Assembly: GCA_016839875.1 (NCBI GenBank)
Contig: JAEOTK010000187.1
Coordinates: forward strand, 1-5,796
DNA length: 5,796 bases
Source: Candidatus Heimdallarchaeota archaeon
Lineage (GTDB): Archaea; Asgardarchaeota; Heimdallarchaeia; Heimdallarchaeales; Heimdallarchaeaceae
Direction: 5' to 3'
How positions within the stretch are numbered: the first letter of the stretch is position 1; the number at the start of each line of letters is the position of its first letter. Below are positions 5,697-5,796 of the stretch, one piece after another. Under the pieces are notes generated by a model. That model saw nothing but the letters and a program-made list of their open reading frames with translations, was not told the origin of the DNA and did no database searches. The position numbers and the translations under genes are program-made.

Positions 5697-5796
5697 ATGT
5701 CAGAATATGAAATCAAACCATATGATGAATCATACATTGAAAAACAAGTTGAAATTGGAATGTCTTTTTCTGAAAGATGGATTGCTTACGGACAAA
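5697..5796 (+). CDS. N-terminal fragment of a gene cut by the window edge, possibly GNAT acetyltransferase
   Basis: The ATG at 5697 opens a frame of 33 codons that runs off the right edge, beginning MSEYEIKPYDESYIEKQVEI. The opening 'short strand, then D, then helix' (YEIKPYDESYIEKQVEIG) resembles the start of GNAT N-acetyltransferases, which begin with a beta strand and a helix around an 'irpyreeDle' stretch. The acetyl-CoA binding loop would lie outside the window, so this is a weak family call. Coding is supported by codon use like that of its neighbours, the first in-frame ATG after the stop at 5631, and a TATA box at the right distance. It follows the TPR gene after 165 bases containing a probable terminator, so it is likely a separate transcription unit. 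Confidence 0.72.
   Translation, partial: MSEYEIKPYDESYIEKQVEIGMSFSERWIAYGQ

Overview
The window looks like a low-GC (mid-30s % by eye) archaeal chromosome segment. Archaeal marks are TATA boxes of the TTTATATA and TATATATA type with no bacterial -35/-10 pairs, Shine-Dalgarno (SD) sites complementary to an archaeal 16S tail (GGAG, GAGG, GGTGA), and a radical SAM/SPASM protein resembling the archaeal AF1420-type family. The long TPR protein and the general protein style recall Asgard archaea (Heimdall-like), but that placement is an impression, not a demonstration. No rRNA, tRNA, CRISPR or insertion sequence was found.

Layout. Left edge (2-742, +): the C-terminal two thirds of a radical SAM enzyme with a complete seven-cysteine SPASM domain; its start and the radical SAM cysteine motif lie outside the window. 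It converges on, and shares stop-codon bases with, a three-gene leftward cassette. In transcription order this cassette is: a recognisably orphan all-helical basic protein (3348-2467); a polytopic membrane protein shaped like an intramembrane zinc protease but with HQxxH in place of HExxH (2492-1743); and a predicted regulator with an AbrB-like N-terminus and a winged-helix-like C-terminus (1671-739). The first two overlap and are probably co-transcribed; the third has its own SD and a possible promoter.

The 188-base divergent region (3349-3536) holds a clear TATA box for each direction and, between them, a tandem TTGCAGTTTT repeat with an 11-base period, which is the best operator candidate in the window. 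To the right (3537-5531, +) is a large TPR solenoid protein with units spaced almost exactly 40 residues apart, probably a scaffold. A U-rich terminator region follows. At the right edge (5697-5796, +) is the first 33 codons of another gene, perhaps a GNAT acetyltransferase, preceded by a TATA box placed so that its mRNA would be leaderless.

How the parts work together is inference. The overlapping pair plus regulator suggests a membrane-linked regulatory unit, and the shared divergent promoter could coordinate it with the TPR protein. Nothing in the sequence proves that the radical SAM enzyme or the right-edge gene belongs to the same system.
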